Counted from the first letter of the stretch, positions 1 through 8,741 are shown. The stretch: 64,000 bases of DNA from Verrucomicrobiota bacterium (GCA_016200005.1 JACQFP010000007.1:37495-101494), one strand, 5' to 3'. The notes: generated by a model from the sequence alone, not told the origin. Program-made: numbers and translations.

Positions 1-131
1 AAAGTTCCGACGAGAAAACTGGTTGATCGCAGGGCTCATTGGAAGGATTCTGCGTCGTGATTGCAGCCAAAGCAATCCTTGACCAATAAGTTGATGCGAC
101 GATGACGCATCCTGGCGCTGCTCCCGCACGC

Positions 132-236
132 GTAGCGCAGGCATCCGGCTGCGGGTTCGCGGGGCGTCCGCGCCTCGTGGATCGGGCTTGGCCGCGAGAC
201 GCGGCCAGAACCTGCAGGCGGGGACGCCCGCGCTAC
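132..236. repeat. Imperfect palindromic dispersed repeat
   Basis: The left end begins GTAGCGCAGGCATCC and the right end reads GGACGCCCGCGCTAC, which is its near-complement, so about 105 bases can fold into a long imperfect hairpin. It lies in the leader of the first gene. Similar palindromes occur at 3857-3947, 61589-61716 and inside argJ (62552-62624). I see no ORF of its own and infer a non-autonomous dispersed element. Positions 1-130 upstream hold nothing I can identify. Confidence 0.55.
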
Positions 237-340
237 CGGGGCATTTCCCAGATGCGCCTTCATCAGAGAAAAGGAAGCATATTCGATTGCCAATCCGCTG
301 CAGCCGCATATCGTCCAAGAACCTAAATCTACCACTGGCT

Positions 341-1351
341 ATGAACGTAAAGAACTTGGTCCTCTTGCTTCTGGCGACCACCACCGTTGTGTTTGGCGCG
401 CTGTATCTCAATCAACGACTGCTTAACACCCAGACGCAGGCACGCTTAACGGAGGTCGAGGCCGGTTTGAAACAGCAACAGGAGAACGAGGCCAGCAACG
501 CCGCGCGAAGAGAGAAGCAAACTCGCGAGTTGTTGCGAAACCGGCTCTCCAACCCAGCCGCCAACCCGGCCAGTCAACCATCACAACCGGAGCCGGCTTT
601 GTCCGCCGCTCCAACCAACACTGAGGCCAAAGGAACCAAAGGTTTTTTTGAAATGTTGAAAACCCCGGAGATGCGTGAGCTGGTGCGGTCGCAACAAAAG
701 GCGTTCATGGGCGGATTCATCGACCAGTCCTATGGCGCGTTCTTCAAGCAACTGAATCTGACGCCGGAGCAGACGGCCACCTTGAAGAATTTGATCGAGA
801 AGAAATCCCTGGTAGCGGCTGACATGGGGATGTCGATGCTGGATGGCGACCTGGATGCCACCAAGCGCAAGGAACTTGCTCAGCAAGTCAAAGAGTCAAA
901 CGAAGCCACTGACGCGGAGATCAAGCAATTCCTCGGCGATGAAAATTACGCCCAGTTCCAGGCCTATGAGAAGACGCAGCCGGAGCGGATGCAAATGAGC
1001 CAGTTGAAAAGCCAGTTGGCAGGCGCGGGCGCACCGCTCAGTTCCGAACAAGAAACCCAGTTGATCCAGGCCCTGAGCGAAGAACGACAGAACTTCAAGT
1101 TCACAACGGATTACAACGATCAGTCCAAATTCACCGGCGACTTCGCCGAGTATTTCACGGATGAAAAACTGAACTCCTTCAGCCAGGAAAAGGCGCAACT
1201 GGACGAGCGCTCGCTCGTTCGTGCCCGGGAGATCCTGACGGCGGAGCAGTTCGCCTCGTACGAAAAGTTTCTAACCGCCCAACGGGAGATGCAATTGAGC
1301 GCCATGCGGATGGCCGCCAAGATGTTCGCCCCCAAAGACGCGGCCAAATAG
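341..1351 (+). CDS. Membrane-anchored helical protein of unknown function
   Basis: This 336-residue protein has an N-terminal hydrophobic segment (residues about 5-22), then a charged coiled-coil stretch (32-70), a Pro/Ala/Ser-rich linker (71-95) and a mostly helical body. The body contains three similar short motifs, LTPEQ (140-144), LSSEQ (233-237) and LTAEQ (299-303). Such LTxxQ motifs occur in Spy/CpxP-type periplasmic helical proteins, but the length and order do not let me assign it to that family. The ATG at 341 directly precedes the hydrophobic segment; a longer reading from 188 would run through the palindromic repeat and is unlikely. It probably sits in the periplasm attached to the inner membrane. 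The next gene starts about 90 bp downstream. Function unknown. Confidence 0.75.
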   Translation: MNVKNLVLLLLATTTVVFGALYLNQRLLNTQTQARLTEVEAGLKQQQENEASNAARREKQTRELLRNRLSNPAANPASQPSQPEPALSAAPTNTEAKGTKGFFEMLKTPEMRELVRSQQKAFMGGFIDQSYGAFFKQLNLTPEQTATLKNLIEKKSLVAADMGMSMLDGDLDATKRKELAQQVKESNEATDAEIKQFLGDENYAQFQAYEKTQPERMQMSQLKSQLAGAGAPLSSEQETQLIQALSEERQNFKFTTDYNDQSKFTGDFAEYFTDEKLNSFSQEKAQLDERSLVRAREILTAEQFASYEKFLTAQREMQLSAMRMAAKMFAPKDAAK

Positions 1352-1443
1352 CTGGAGAGGTTTCCAACCGGACCGCCGGCGGCTTCCACATGTAGCGGCT
1401 GAAATTTTGGGAGCATTTTCCAGAGCGCCCCGTCTAACCGGGT

Positions 1444-3810
1444 ATGAAGCGATTGATTCTTGTGACGGCATTGTTCGCGCTGCTGGGAACAGCGTTGCCG
1501 GGGTTGGCTGCCGGCCTCATCATTGTTCACGACTCCGAGTTCTGGCCCGGACCAATTCCGCCGCCGCAACCGATTCCCCCGCGCCCCATTCCTCCCTGGC
1601 CGCATCCGCCGCGACCGATTCCCCCGCCAAGAGTTTATCCGTTTGCGCCGTTGGAGATGACTTACGCCAAGGTCAATGCGCGCGTCACGGACCAGATCGC
1701 CGTCACCTCGGTGGATCAGGAGTTCTTCAACCCAAATCCGCAACGGCTCGAAGGCACGTTCATCTTTCCCGTTCCCAAGGGCGCGCAGATCAACAAATTC
1801 ACGATGGAGATCGACGGCAAACAGGTCGAGGCGGAGTTGCTGTCGGCGGAGAAAGCAAAACGCATCTATGAAGACATCGTCCGCAAGATGAAAGACCCGG
1901 CCCTGCTGGAATATTCCGGACGCGATCTTTTCAAGGTGCGCATCTTTCCGATCGAGCCGCACAGCAGGAAGCGCATCACGCTCTCGTACTCGCAATTGCT
2001 GAAGTCTGACAATGGCCTTGTTGATTATGTCCTGCCGCTGAACACCGAGAAATATTCCGCCAAGCCGATCAAGAAGGTCAGCGTGAAGCTGGAACTGGAA
2101 ACCAAGCGCCCGCTCAAATCCATTTACTCGCCCAGCCACACGGTGGAAATCAAACGCGACGGCGCGACGCGGGCGGTCGTTGGCTACGAAGCGAGCGACG
2201 TGAAGCCCGACGCCGATTTCCAACTCTACTACTCCACGGAGAAGGGTGAGATCGCCGCGAACCTGCTCACTTACAAAACCGGCGGCGAAGATGGCTACTT
2301 TGTGTTGCTCGTTTCGCCGGGAATCGACGTGAAGGAGAAGCAGGTCGTGTTGAAAGATGTCGCGTTCGTCCTGGACACGTCCGGTTCGATGGCGGGCAAG
2401 AAACTCGATCAGGCGAAGAAGGCACTCCAGTTCTGTGTCGAGAACTTGAATGACGGCGACCGCTTCGAAATCATCCGCTTCTCGACTGAAGTCGAACCGC
2501 TGTTCGACAAGTTTGTGGACGCTTCCAAGGCCAATCGCAGCAAGGCGAACGATTTCATCAAAGAGTTGAAGCCCATCGGCGGCACGGCCATTGACGACGC
2601 ACTGAGGAAGGCGCTTGCTTTGAAATCCGAAGTCCGAAGTCCGAAATCCGATAACGACCGTCCGTTCGTCGTGATTTTTCTCACCGACGGCCGGCCCACC
2701 ATTGGCACGACGGACGAGGAGCAGATCGTGGCCGGCGTCCGGAAAAACAGCGGCAACACCCGCATCTTCTGTTTCGGCATCGGCACGGACGTGAACACGC
2801 ATTTGCTCGACAAGATCACCGAGGAGACGCGCGCTTTCAGCCAATACGTCTTGCCGGAGGAGGACATCGAGGTGAAGGTCTCGAATTTTTTCTCGAAGAT
2901 CAAAGAGCCGGTGCTCGCCAATCCCAAGCTCCACTTCACTGGCGATATCCGAGCGACCAAGATTTATCCTGCGCCGCTTCCCGACATTTTCAAGGGCGAG
3001 CAGCTCGTCGTCGTCGGCCGTTACTCCGGCAAGGGAGATTCCGCCGTTGTCATCCAAGGCACGATCAATGGTGCGCGAAGAAAGTTGACTTACGAAGTCA
3101 AATTTCCGTCGGAATCTTCCGACCACGAATTCATCCCGCGCCTTTGGGCGACGCGGCGCGTCGGTTATCTGCTGGATGAAATTCGTCTCCACGGCGAGAA
3201 CTCCGAGTTGCGTGACGAAGTCACCGACCTGGCGCGCAAATACGGCATCGTCACCCCATACACCGCCTACTTGATCTTGGAGGATGAGAAACAGCGCAAC
3301 GTGCCGCTCTCGACGCAATCATTGCCGCAACTCAACACCGATGGTGTCGCTAACCGGCTTGTAGACGAGGCGTATCGAAAATTTAACAGTGATAAAAGCG
3401 GAGATTCCGCCGTCGCAGCCTCGCGGTATGGTCTCGCACTGAAGTCCGCCAACGCATCTGCCGAGGCATTGGCCGAGGGCAGGATTGAATCCAGCCGCGC
3501 TTTGGGTGTGCCGCCCCGGCCTCTGACCAGCAGTGCCGTTGCTGCCGGGCCAGCAAGCGCTGCGGAGCGTGTTGTCCAATATAGCCAGCAGACACAATTT
3601 GCCGGCGGGAAGAACTTTTTCCAGAACGGCAATCAATGGCTGGATTCGCTGGTGCAGAAAGTGCCCAACGCGAAGAAGGTCCGCATTCAATTCAACTCGC
3701 CGGAGTATTTCGAATTGACCACGAAGAACTCGAAGGCATTGCCCTGGCTGGCGCTGGGACAGAATGTCCAGTTCGTTTTGGAAAACACGGTCTATGAAAT
3801 TTATGAGTGA
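1444..3810 (+). CDS. VIT and von Willebrand factor A domain protein
   Basis: The 788-residue product has a signal peptide (1-22), a proline-rich stretch (about 38-62), a VIT domain (about 62-190) and a VWA domain (about 303-480) whose metal-binding DxSxS motif starts at Asp311, with the TDG motif near residue 413. The C-terminal part (about 620-788) is not recognised. Secreted VIT-VWA proteins of this kind are common in Planctomycetes, Verrucomicrobia and marine proteobacteria and are thought to bind partner proteins through a metal-dependent site. A tandem repeat (nt 2622-2650) gives the in-frame peptide KSEVRSPKSD in the VWA domain, apparently inserted DNA. The stop overlaps the next gene, suggesting cotranscription. 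Confidence 0.9.
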   Translation: MKRLILVTALFALLGTALPGLAAGLIIVHDSEFWPGPIPPPQPIPPRPIPPWPHPPRPIPPPRVYPFAPLEMTYAKVNARVTDQIAVTSVDQEFFNPNPQRLEGTFIFPVPKGAQINKFTMEIDGKQVEAELLSAEKAKRIYEDIVRKMKDPALLEYSGRDLFKVRIFPIEPHSRKRITLSYSQLLKSDNGLVDYVLPLNTEKYSAKPIKKVSVKLELETKRPLKSIYSPSHTVEIKRDGATRAVVGYEASDVKPDADFQLYYSTEKGEIAANLLTYKTGGEDGYFVLLVSPGIDVKEKQVVLKDVAFVLDTSGSMAGKKLDQAKKALQFCVENLNDGDRFEIIRFSTEVEPLFDKFVDASKANRSKANDFIKELKPIGGTAIDDALRKALALKSEVRSPKSDNDRPFVVIFLTDGRPTIGTTDEEQIVAGVRKNSGNTRIFCFGIGTDVNTHLLDKITEETRAFSQYVLPEEDIEVKVSNFFSKIKEPVLANPKLHFTGDIRATKIYPAPLPDIFKGEQLVVVGRYSGKGDSAVVIQGTINGARRKLTYEVKFPSESSDHEFIPRLWATRRVGYLLDEIRLHGENSELRDEVTDLARKYGIVTPYTAYLILEDEKQRNVPLSTQSLPQLNTDGVANRLVDEAYRKFNSDKSGDSAVAASRYGLALKSANASAEALAEGRIESSRALGVPPRPLTSSAVAAGPASAAERVVQYSQQTQFAGGKNFFQNGNQWLDSLVQKVPNAKKVRIQFNSPEYFELTTKNSKALPWLALGQNVQFVLENTVYEIYE
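2622..2650. repeat. Short tandem repeat (GAAATCCGAAGTCCG type) inside VWA gene
   Basis: The run consists of the unit GAAGTCCGAAATCCG in variants. It is the reverse complement of the GGATTTCGGATTTC tract at 3881-3921 in the next gene. It stays in frame and encodes about ten residues within the VWA domain. Two opposite-strand copies in adjacent genes suggest a dispersed oligonucleotide repeat rather than conserved coding sequence. Confidence 0.7.
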
Positions 3811-5098
3811 ACCATCGGAGAACACATTTACGAAACTGACAGCACTCTTGAACAATGTAGCCGCCGAGGTAACGAGGCCCTCGATATTTCGGATTTCGGA
3901 TTTCGGATTTCGGATTTCAGAATGCGCCTCCTCACGTCGGCGGCTACGAGCCGCCCGGGTGTGCCAACGATTCTTCGCCGTGATCGCGGCGCTGGCGATG
4001 TTCGCATCGAGTTCAGCAGTCACGAAGTCTGCCGAGGCGCGCACTTCCAAATCTGCCAAGCCTCAAATCGAAGTCTGCTTCGTGCTGGACACCACCGGCT
4101 CGATGAGCGGGTTGATCGAAGGCGCGAAACAAAAAATCTGGTCCATCGCCAACGAGATGATCAGCGCCAAGCCGACGCCGGAGATCAAGTTCGGCCTAAT
4201 CGGCTATCGCGACCGCGGCGACGAATACGTCACAAAGGTCTTCAACCTCACCGACGATATTGATGACATCTACGCCCACCTGCAATCGTTCCAGGCTGCC
4301 GGTGGCGGCGACACACCGGAATCCGTCAACGAAGCCCTCGATGACGCCGTCAGCAAGCTGACCTGGAGCACCAACCGCAGTGTGCTCAAGATAATGTTTC
4401 TTGTGGGCGACGCCCCGCCTCACATGGATTACGGAAACGGGCCGAAGTATCCGGATGTCTGCAAAGCGGCGATGAAGTGCGACTTGATCATCAACACAAT
4501 CCAGTGCGGAATGATGGGGGAGACCACACCAATCTGGAAGGAGATCGCCCAACTCTCGGAAGGTTCGTATGCCGCCATTGGACAGACCGGCAACAAGATC
4601 GCCATTGCGACGCCGATGGACAAGGAGTTGGCGGAGTTGAATCGCAAAATTGGAACGACTCTCGTCGCCTACGGCGACGAATCCGCCCGACGATTCGCAT
4701 TGACCAAACAGGTCGCCTCAGAAGCGGCTCCTGCGTCCGTGGCCGCTGACCGATTGCGCTTCAATTCAGCGAGCGGCAAAGCAATTCAAGGCGGCGGCGA
4801 ACTGCTCGATGCCGTCGCCAATGGCTCAGTCAAACTGGACTCGGTGCCAAAGAGCAAACTGCCAACGGAATTGCAAAAGTTGAACGCGGAGGAATTGAAG
4901 GCGTATGTCGGAAAGCAGCAAAAACAACGCGCGGAATTGCAGGATCAGATCCGTGGCTTGAATGAAAAACGCCAGACCTACATTGACGCAGAAAAGAAAC
5001 GTCTCGCCGCCAAAGGCAACGCCGACGCCTTCGATGAAAAAGTCGCCGAGATGATCCGCGCCCAAGCCGCCGAGAAAGGAATCGAATACGGTAAATAG
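3803..5098 (+). CDS. Secreted von Willebrand factor A domain protein
   Basis: The ATG at 3803 overlaps the stop of the preceding VIT-VWA gene. The 431-residue product has an unusual N-terminal region: residues about 19-50 are encoded by a palindromic and tandem repeat (3857-3947), followed by a hydrophobic segment ending near residue 75. A VWA domain follows with DTTGS at Asp96, then a C-terminal coiled coil (about 360-431) rich in Glu, Lys and Gln. Together with its neighbour it forms a two-gene VWA operon, presumably exported. The hydrophobic segment after the repeat may be the original signal peptide, so the true start could have been displaced by the insertion. Binding partner unknown. 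Confidence 0.85.
   Translation: MSEPSENTFTKLTALLNNVAAEVTRPSIFRISDFGFRISECASSRRRLRAARVCQRFFAVIAALAMFASSSAVTKSAEARTSKSAKPQIEVCFVLDTTGSMSGLIEGAKQKIWSIANEMISAKPTPEIKFGLIGYRDRGDEYVTKVFNLTDDIDDIYAHLQSFQAAGGGDTPESVNEALDDAVSKLTWSTNRSVLKIMFLVGDAPPHMDYGNGPKYPDVCKAAMKCDLIINTIQCGMMGETTPIWKEIAQLSEGSYAAIGQTGNKIAIATPMDKELAELNRKIGTTLVAYGDESARRFALTKQVASEAAPASVAADRLRFNSASGKAIQGGGELLDAVANGSVKLDSVPKSKLPTELQKLNAEELKAYVGKQQKQRAELQDQIRGLNEKRQTYIDAEKKRLAAKGNADAFDEKVAEMIRAQAAEKGIEYGK
3857..3947. repeat. Palindromic repeat with internal ATTTCGG tandem units
   Basis: The left end GTAGCCGCCGAGGTAACGAGG and the right end CCTCCTCACGTCGGCGGCTAC are near reverse complements. Between them lies a tandem tract of TTTCGGA units (3881-3921). 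The right arm resembles the arms of the element inside argJ (CCGACGTGAGGAGG). The element falls at the 5' end of the second VWA gene and is translated in frame. Confidence 0.7.
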
Positions 5099-5530
5099 AC
5101 TTCAGCCTGGAAACCGTAATTGGAAAGCCACAAAAGAACACATAGAACGCAAAGTCAGCCCCGACATCTGATGTCAGGGCCGTAGGGTTGAATCGCCTCT
5201 CTTGTGCTCTTTGCGTTCTTTTGCGGCAAAGTGAACTCCGGAGTTTAGGTTCAGCCGAACGACAAATTAAACGTCGGGGCCATGACTCCCTTCAGCCTTG
5301 AAACGGCAGTTGTGATGAACCGCGAACCACGCGAAAACAGAGAGCTTGAAAGGGATGGGAGGCGGAGGGATTCCTTCAACGGCCTGCGTGGCTGTAGCCT
5401 TACTGGGACTCTCTAACACCGAACACTCCGGCGCGGCGAAGGGCGGCTGGGTGAAGAAAGCCTTTTCCGAGAGCCACTTCTCCGTTCGCGTATTTCGTGT
5501 GTTTCGCGGTTTCCTCTGCTTCTTTTAGGT
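5099..5530. repeat. Intergenic region with two nested inverted repeats
   Basis: This 430-bp gap between convergent genes holds no convincing gene. AGAACACATAGAACGCAAAG (near 5135) pairs imperfectly with CTCTTTGCGTTCTTTTGCGG (5207-5226), around a small perfect GACATC/GATGTC hairpin (5163-5175). A second pair consists of AACCGCGAACCACGCGAAAA (5318-5337) and TTTCGTGTGTTTCGCGGTTT (around 5494-5512). These look like more dispersed repeat material; either hairpin could also end transcription from both sides. Confidence 0.5.
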
Positions 5531-6355
5531 TTAGACTATGCCAGTGACTGGCTCACCGGACAACTCCTTGATCTCCTCTGCCAACTTGTCCGCCTGCTTC
5601 GCCAGTTCGGTGCTTTCCTTTTCGAGCAGTTGCTTCCTTTCCTCCGCCAGTTCTTCCAGCACGCCGGTCTTCTTCTCGCTGAGTTGGCAAAGCTCGTATT
5701 CGGGGCTTTCTCGGAGCCGATTCAAAGACTCAATCACGTTGATGATTTCAAGTTGCAACGTTTCGTAAAGCCGCCGCAACTGCGTCAGTTCCACTTCTTC
5801 GCTGAAGTCCAGCTTCGACCAACCCTGACGGAGAATGAATGCGTGCGGGTCTTCCGCGATTTCCCGCAGCGTAGCAATGTCGCCCGCGTCCTTGGCCCGA
5901 TTGATGGCAGCGGTCAGCTTGTGATACGTCTCCAACTTGTCCGGCTCGTGTGCGAAGCGGTCGGGATGGTACAGCTTGACGAGCTTCTTCCAAAGCCGCG
6001 TCAACTCGGCCTCCTCGTCGGCAGTAAGCTGCTTCTTTTCGGCGACGGCTGCCGCTGTCTCCTCGTAATCCTTGTCGCTTTGGGTTCTGGCTCGTTCGTA
6101 ATTTTCCTCGGCCTGCTTTGCTTCCTCCTCGCCACCGCGAATCAGAGAGTCCAGATACTTCTTCCGGTAGTCCACGACGAGCCGCAGTTGGTCGCGCTTC
6201 TGGTAATGCTCGCGCAACCGCCGGAAAAGCACGGCTTGCACGGTGTCAACGCGGGACTTCTCTTTGGTATGGGTGGCTTCCAACTCCGCCAAACGCGCCC
6301 TTGATCCGGCGACAAGTTGTCGGAGTTGCTCCAACTCTGGATTGACGTAAATCAT
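5531..6355 (-). CDS. Coiled-coil protein with J-domain-like HPD motif
   Basis: This product of about 274 residues is nearly all charged helix. In the middle (about 118-160) is a stretch ending LYHPDRFA, with the HPD tripeptide (130-132) that in J domains stimulates Hsp70 ATPase. Flanking regions (10-105 and 190-274) are predicted coiled coils. It therefore resembles DnaJ-like accessory proteins, although the helices either side of HPD are only loosely recognisable. I chose the ATG at 6355; a TTG at 6382 would add nine residues and lies only six bases from the upstream gene, so the two are probably cotranscribed. Its link with the upstream exonuclease is unknown. Confidence 0.75.
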   Translation of the reverse strand: MIYVNPELEQLRQLVAGSRARLAELEATHTKEKSRVDTVQAVLFRRLREHYQKRDQLRLVVDYRKKYLDSLIRGGEEEAKQAEENYERARTQSDKDYEETAAAVAEKKQLTADEEAELTRLWKKLVKLYHPDRFAHEPDKLETYHKLTAAINRAKDAGDIATLREIAEDPHAFILRQGWSKLDFSEEVELTQLRRLYETLQLEIINVIESLNRLRESPEYELCQLSEKKTGVLEELAEERKQLLEKESTELAKQADKLAEEIKELSGEPVTGIV

Positions 6356-6387
6356 CAGCGCGGCAACGCCGGCTGCGGACAACGGCT

Positions 6388-7188
6388 TTACTCGCTTGCC
6401 CCGCTCTCAATTTCCGGCGCTGCAAACACCGCCGTGTCCGGTTGCGTCGTCGCCATTTCCAGTTGCCGCAAATACCAACGGCCCATCTTCCGGGTGCGAG
6501 CGTTGGAAGAACCGGCCAGCCCGTCGAGCCAGCAACGCAATTCCGCATCCTTACGGGCTTCTTGAATCAATCGCCCCTTGTGCTTTCCAAAGGCGATGCG
6601 GGATGGAAACCATTCTTCCGCTGCAAATTCGACCAGCTTCTCCCACGTATCCAAACCGCGATGCCCGGCAATGGGGCGAAGCACCTGCGCCATCAAGTCC
6701 GCGACCGTTTGCACGTCGCCCAGCGCCGTGTGCGCGCCGCATTCGGGCAGGCGATAAAACTGCCGCAACGTTTGCAGCTTGCAGTTGCCGGCGGGCACGG
6801 GATCGAGCAGCCGCTGCGCCAGCCGCAGGGCGCAAAACCCGCGACGGCCAATCGCGCCGATGCCCAGCCGCTTCCACTCCGGCTTCAACACTTCATCCAG
6901 ATCATATTCCAGATTGAATGAAACAACCGGCAGATTGCCTGCGTATTCGGCAAACTCCCGATAAACTTGATGCGCCGGCTCGCCGTCGCGCTCCAGAATC
7001 TCGCGCGTGTAACCGTGAACGCGTGATGCCTCGGTGGGAATCTCCTGATTCTGATTCAGCAACTCGCGAAACGGTTCGCCCTCTGCCGACCATCCACGCA
7101 TTCGTTGCGCTGCCACTTCAACCACGAAAACCGGCGCGGCCAAGCCGGTCGTTTCAATGTCGAAGAGAATCCACTTGGCAGCCTTCAT
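6388..7188 (-). CDS. DEDDh 3'-5' exonuclease (DnaQ-like)
   Basis: The 266-residue protein carries the exonuclease motifs in order: FDIETTG with Asp10 and Glu12, SFNLEYDLDE (90-99) with Asp96 as the likely second-motif acid, and HTALGDVQT with His153 and Asp158. These residues bind the two metal ions used to remove nucleotides from 3' ends. The C-terminal part (about 190-260) contains FGKHKGRLI, a segment seen at the end of several stand-alone DnaQ-like exonucleases. It starts close to a Sel1 remnant and is followed after a few bases by the J-like coiled-coil gene. It is too short and lacks the context to be called DNA polymerase III epsilon; a repair or RNA-trimming role is equally possible. 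Confidence 0.88.
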   Translation of the reverse strand: MKAAKWILFDIETTGLAAPVFVVEVAAQRMRGWSAEGEPFRELLNQNQEIPTEASRVHGYTREILERDGEPAHQVYREFAEYAGNLPVVSFNLEYDLDEVLKPEWKRLGIGAIGRRGFCALRLAQRLLDPVPAGNCKLQTLRQFYRLPECGAHTALGDVQTVADLMAQVLRPIAGHRGLDTWEKLVEFAAEEWFPSRIAFGKHKGRLIQEARKDAELRCWLDGLAGSSNARTRKMGRWYLRQLEMATTQPDTAVFAAPEIESGASE

Positions 7189-7201
7189 GTCCGGAAGAAT
7201 T

Positions 7202-7432
7202 TCACTCGCCCTTTTTCAGCATAAGATAGCGCCGGTCGCCTTCAGCAATTTCCACGACCGTCATGCGCGTTACAATGCGGTCCAAATTCCCCGCGATTTT
7301 CTCATGGTCTTCATCTAAAACTCTATCCGCAGACGGATTGTTAGCAGCCAGTTTGTAGAGCTTGTATGCTTCAGGCAAATCTCGCTGGACACCGTATCCG
7401 TTCTCATAGCAGACGCCCAGGGAGACAGCAGA
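7202..7432 (-). pseudogene. Sel1-like repeat protein, C-terminal remnant
   Basis: Reading the minus strand up to the TGA at 7202-7204 gives about 75 codons without a start. They include SLGVCYENGYGVQRD and AYKLYKLAA, the standard pattern of one Sel1 (TPR-like) repeat, then a charged tail ending MLKKGE. Upstream the reading frame runs into the CAGAAGTCAGAGG-type tandem repeat at 7423-7473 and then a stop. I conclude that only the 3' end of a Sel1-repeat gene survives, joined to repeat DNA. Too little remains to infer function. Confidence 0.7.
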
Positions 7433-7512
7433 AGCCAGCAGACAGAAGTCAGAGGGCAGAGGGCAGAGGTCTGGAATTGAATTGAGCCTCGTTACCTCGT
7501 CTCCTACGGGGT
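7423..7512. repeat. Tandem CAGAAGTCAGAGG repeat plus partial palindromic repeat
   Basis: From 7423 to 7473 the sequence is a purine-rich tandem tract built on AGACAGAAGTCAGAGGGCAG units. It is followed by GAGCCTCGTTACCTCGTCTCCTACGGGG, whose complement contains GAGGTAACGAGG, also found in the arm of the element at 3857. The block lies between the Sel1 remnant and the broken HNH gene and forms the odd C-terminal tail of the latter. A similar purine tract occurs at 8451-8515. Confidence 0.65.
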
Positions 7513-7993
7513 TTCATCTGAGTTTCCGCCCGAAGCGCTGTCGATTCCCAGGCGATGCCGGGATTTTCCGGCGGTCTCTTCCCGAGTCGGGAAAACTCCC
7601 ACCGCCCCTCGCACATCAAGCTGGCGCGGAGGCTGGTGAGAATTTCCGCGTTCATTTCGAGCAGCCAACACGTCGTGCGACCCACGGGAGTCAGGCCAAT
7701 GATTTGTTCGCCCTCGAGGCGGAAGTGTTCCTCCCATCGGTCGCGGCGCGGATGGAACAGCCGGGTCAACTCACCCGTGTCGGGATCGAAGCTGGCAAGG
7801 TTCGGGCCTTTGTAGAGGTTACAGAAAATGCACGCCCAAGCCAGGTTGTCGGCGCATCCAATCCTCCGTGTTTCCGGGCAACAACGTGTTCGACGTGGAA
7901 GTCCTCCGGCTCCAAGGCGAAGTCCGGCAGGCGGCAGTATTCACCACGGGCGACCGCGCGTTGCCTCACCAATTCCCTGTGAGGGGCCGTCAT
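7449..7993 (-). pseudogene. HNH endonuclease, frameshifted
   Basis: Two overlapping frames together spell one HNH nuclease. The first (7993 down to about 7845) gives RAVARGEYCRLP and the core HVEHVVARKHGG. It then shifts at the GCGCCGACAACC stretch (about 7838-7850), where the other frame resumes with DNLAWACIFCNLYKGPN and continues through ELTRLFHPRRDRW. A single missing base explains the break. The region after GRWEFSRL is replaced by repeat-derived sequence, so the 3' end also looks damaged. HNH proteins of this type are metal-dependent nucleases encoded next to a small partner, as here. It is either a true pseudogene or an assembly or sequencing error. Confidence 0.75.
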
Positions 7994-8277
7994 GCCGGGC
8001 TGGAGGGCTTGAGGTAAAGACGGGCCTTGGATTGCAGCAGCGCCAGCAGGCCGCGCAACTGGGCGTAGGTTTCGTATTCGGCGAATTCCTCGGTCGTGAG
8101 CAATCCTTCGTTCGCCTTTTCGGCGAGTTCCTGGCGTCGTTCGGGAGTCGGCCCGTTCAACTTCAACGCAAGGATGGAGCGCGCGCTGGCTTCATTCAAA
8201 GTGCTGCCGAGCCGCTCGGCCAATTCAGAAACCATTTTCTGCGATTGAACCCATTCTGGAAATACAGTCATTCCCAT
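7990..8277 (-). CDS. Small helical partner protein of the HNH nuclease
   Basis: A 95-residue, largely helical protein with the pattern RQELAEKANEGLLTTEE followed by LALLQSKARLYLK. From memory, small proteins with this pattern are commonly encoded immediately upstream of HNH nucleases in cyanobacteria and planctomycetes. The 4-base overlap with the downstream nuclease gene supports translational coupling. Function unknown; an inhibitor or folding partner for the nuclease is a guess. It appears intact while the nuclease is broken. Confidence 0.75.
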   Translation of the reverse strand: MGMTVFPEWVQSQKMVSELAERLGSTLNEASARSILALKLNGPTPERRQELAEKANEGLLTTEEFAEYETYAQLRGLLALLQSKARLYLKPSSPA

Positions 8278-8450
8278 ACGCTCTTATTATGCCTGCTGAC
8301 GGTCGAATCACAAGCCCGAAACTGCTTGCTGCGATTTATGCGTCAGCGGTGGAGACAACCTTCTCACAAGCTGTGGCGCGTTCGGGCGTTGCAGCCGACC
8401 AACCGCCGCCTTTTGAGCTACCGCCGGTGCTCCTGTTGGTTTGAAAGTCA

Positions 8451-8515
8451 GAAAGGAGAAAGCGGAAACCGGTGGACAGAAGCCAGAGGTCGGAGGCCAG
8501 AGGTCAGAAGTCAGC
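8451..8515. repeat. Purine-rich tandem repeat in an intergenic region
   Basis: The 520-bp gap 8278-8797 contains no credible gene. Its centre holds GGACAGAAGCCAGAGGTCGG and related AGAGGTCAGAAGTC units, the same type as at 7423-7473. Downstream of it lies the candidate regulatory region of the first secreted paralogue. Confidence 0.6.
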
Positions 8516-8617
8516 CATCGCATTTTCACCAAGGAAGGTCATCCGGAGCGGGTTGTGATTCCGGTTCGCGGTAATCGTCCGTTAAAGCTTGGACTGCTCC
8601 TTGCCAATGTCCCGGGT

Positions 8618-8659
8618 CTTGCAAAATGCACGCTTCACTCCCGCAATTTGCACGATTTT
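8618..8659 (+). promoter_or_regulatory. Upstream dyad, candidate activator site
   Basis: TTGCAAAATGCA and GCAATTTGCACGATTTT form two facing half-sites of the type TGCAAAWTGC, offset by 25 bp. The same pair with the same offset occurs upstream of the third paralogue (15200-15241). The second half-site starts 99 bp before a -24/-12-like element in both cases, a spacing consistent with binding sites for sigma54-dependent activators. Confidence 0.55.
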
Positions 8660-8741
8660 ACCGTTTCAATTTTTCCTTCCTCAGCGCACGAAAACTCGGA
8701 AGTTGTTGATTACAAGAGTGAAGTTAATGCGGGCCTCTCGG

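Noticed and set aside
188..340. Longer N-terminus for the first gene from 188
   Set aside because: The extension is encoded by the palindromic repeat region and would place hydrophilic sequence before the membrane segment.
1120..3318. 732-codon ORF on the minus strand
   Set aside because: It lies fully antisense to the VIT-VWA gene, which has clear domains. Long antisense frames are expected at this GC content.
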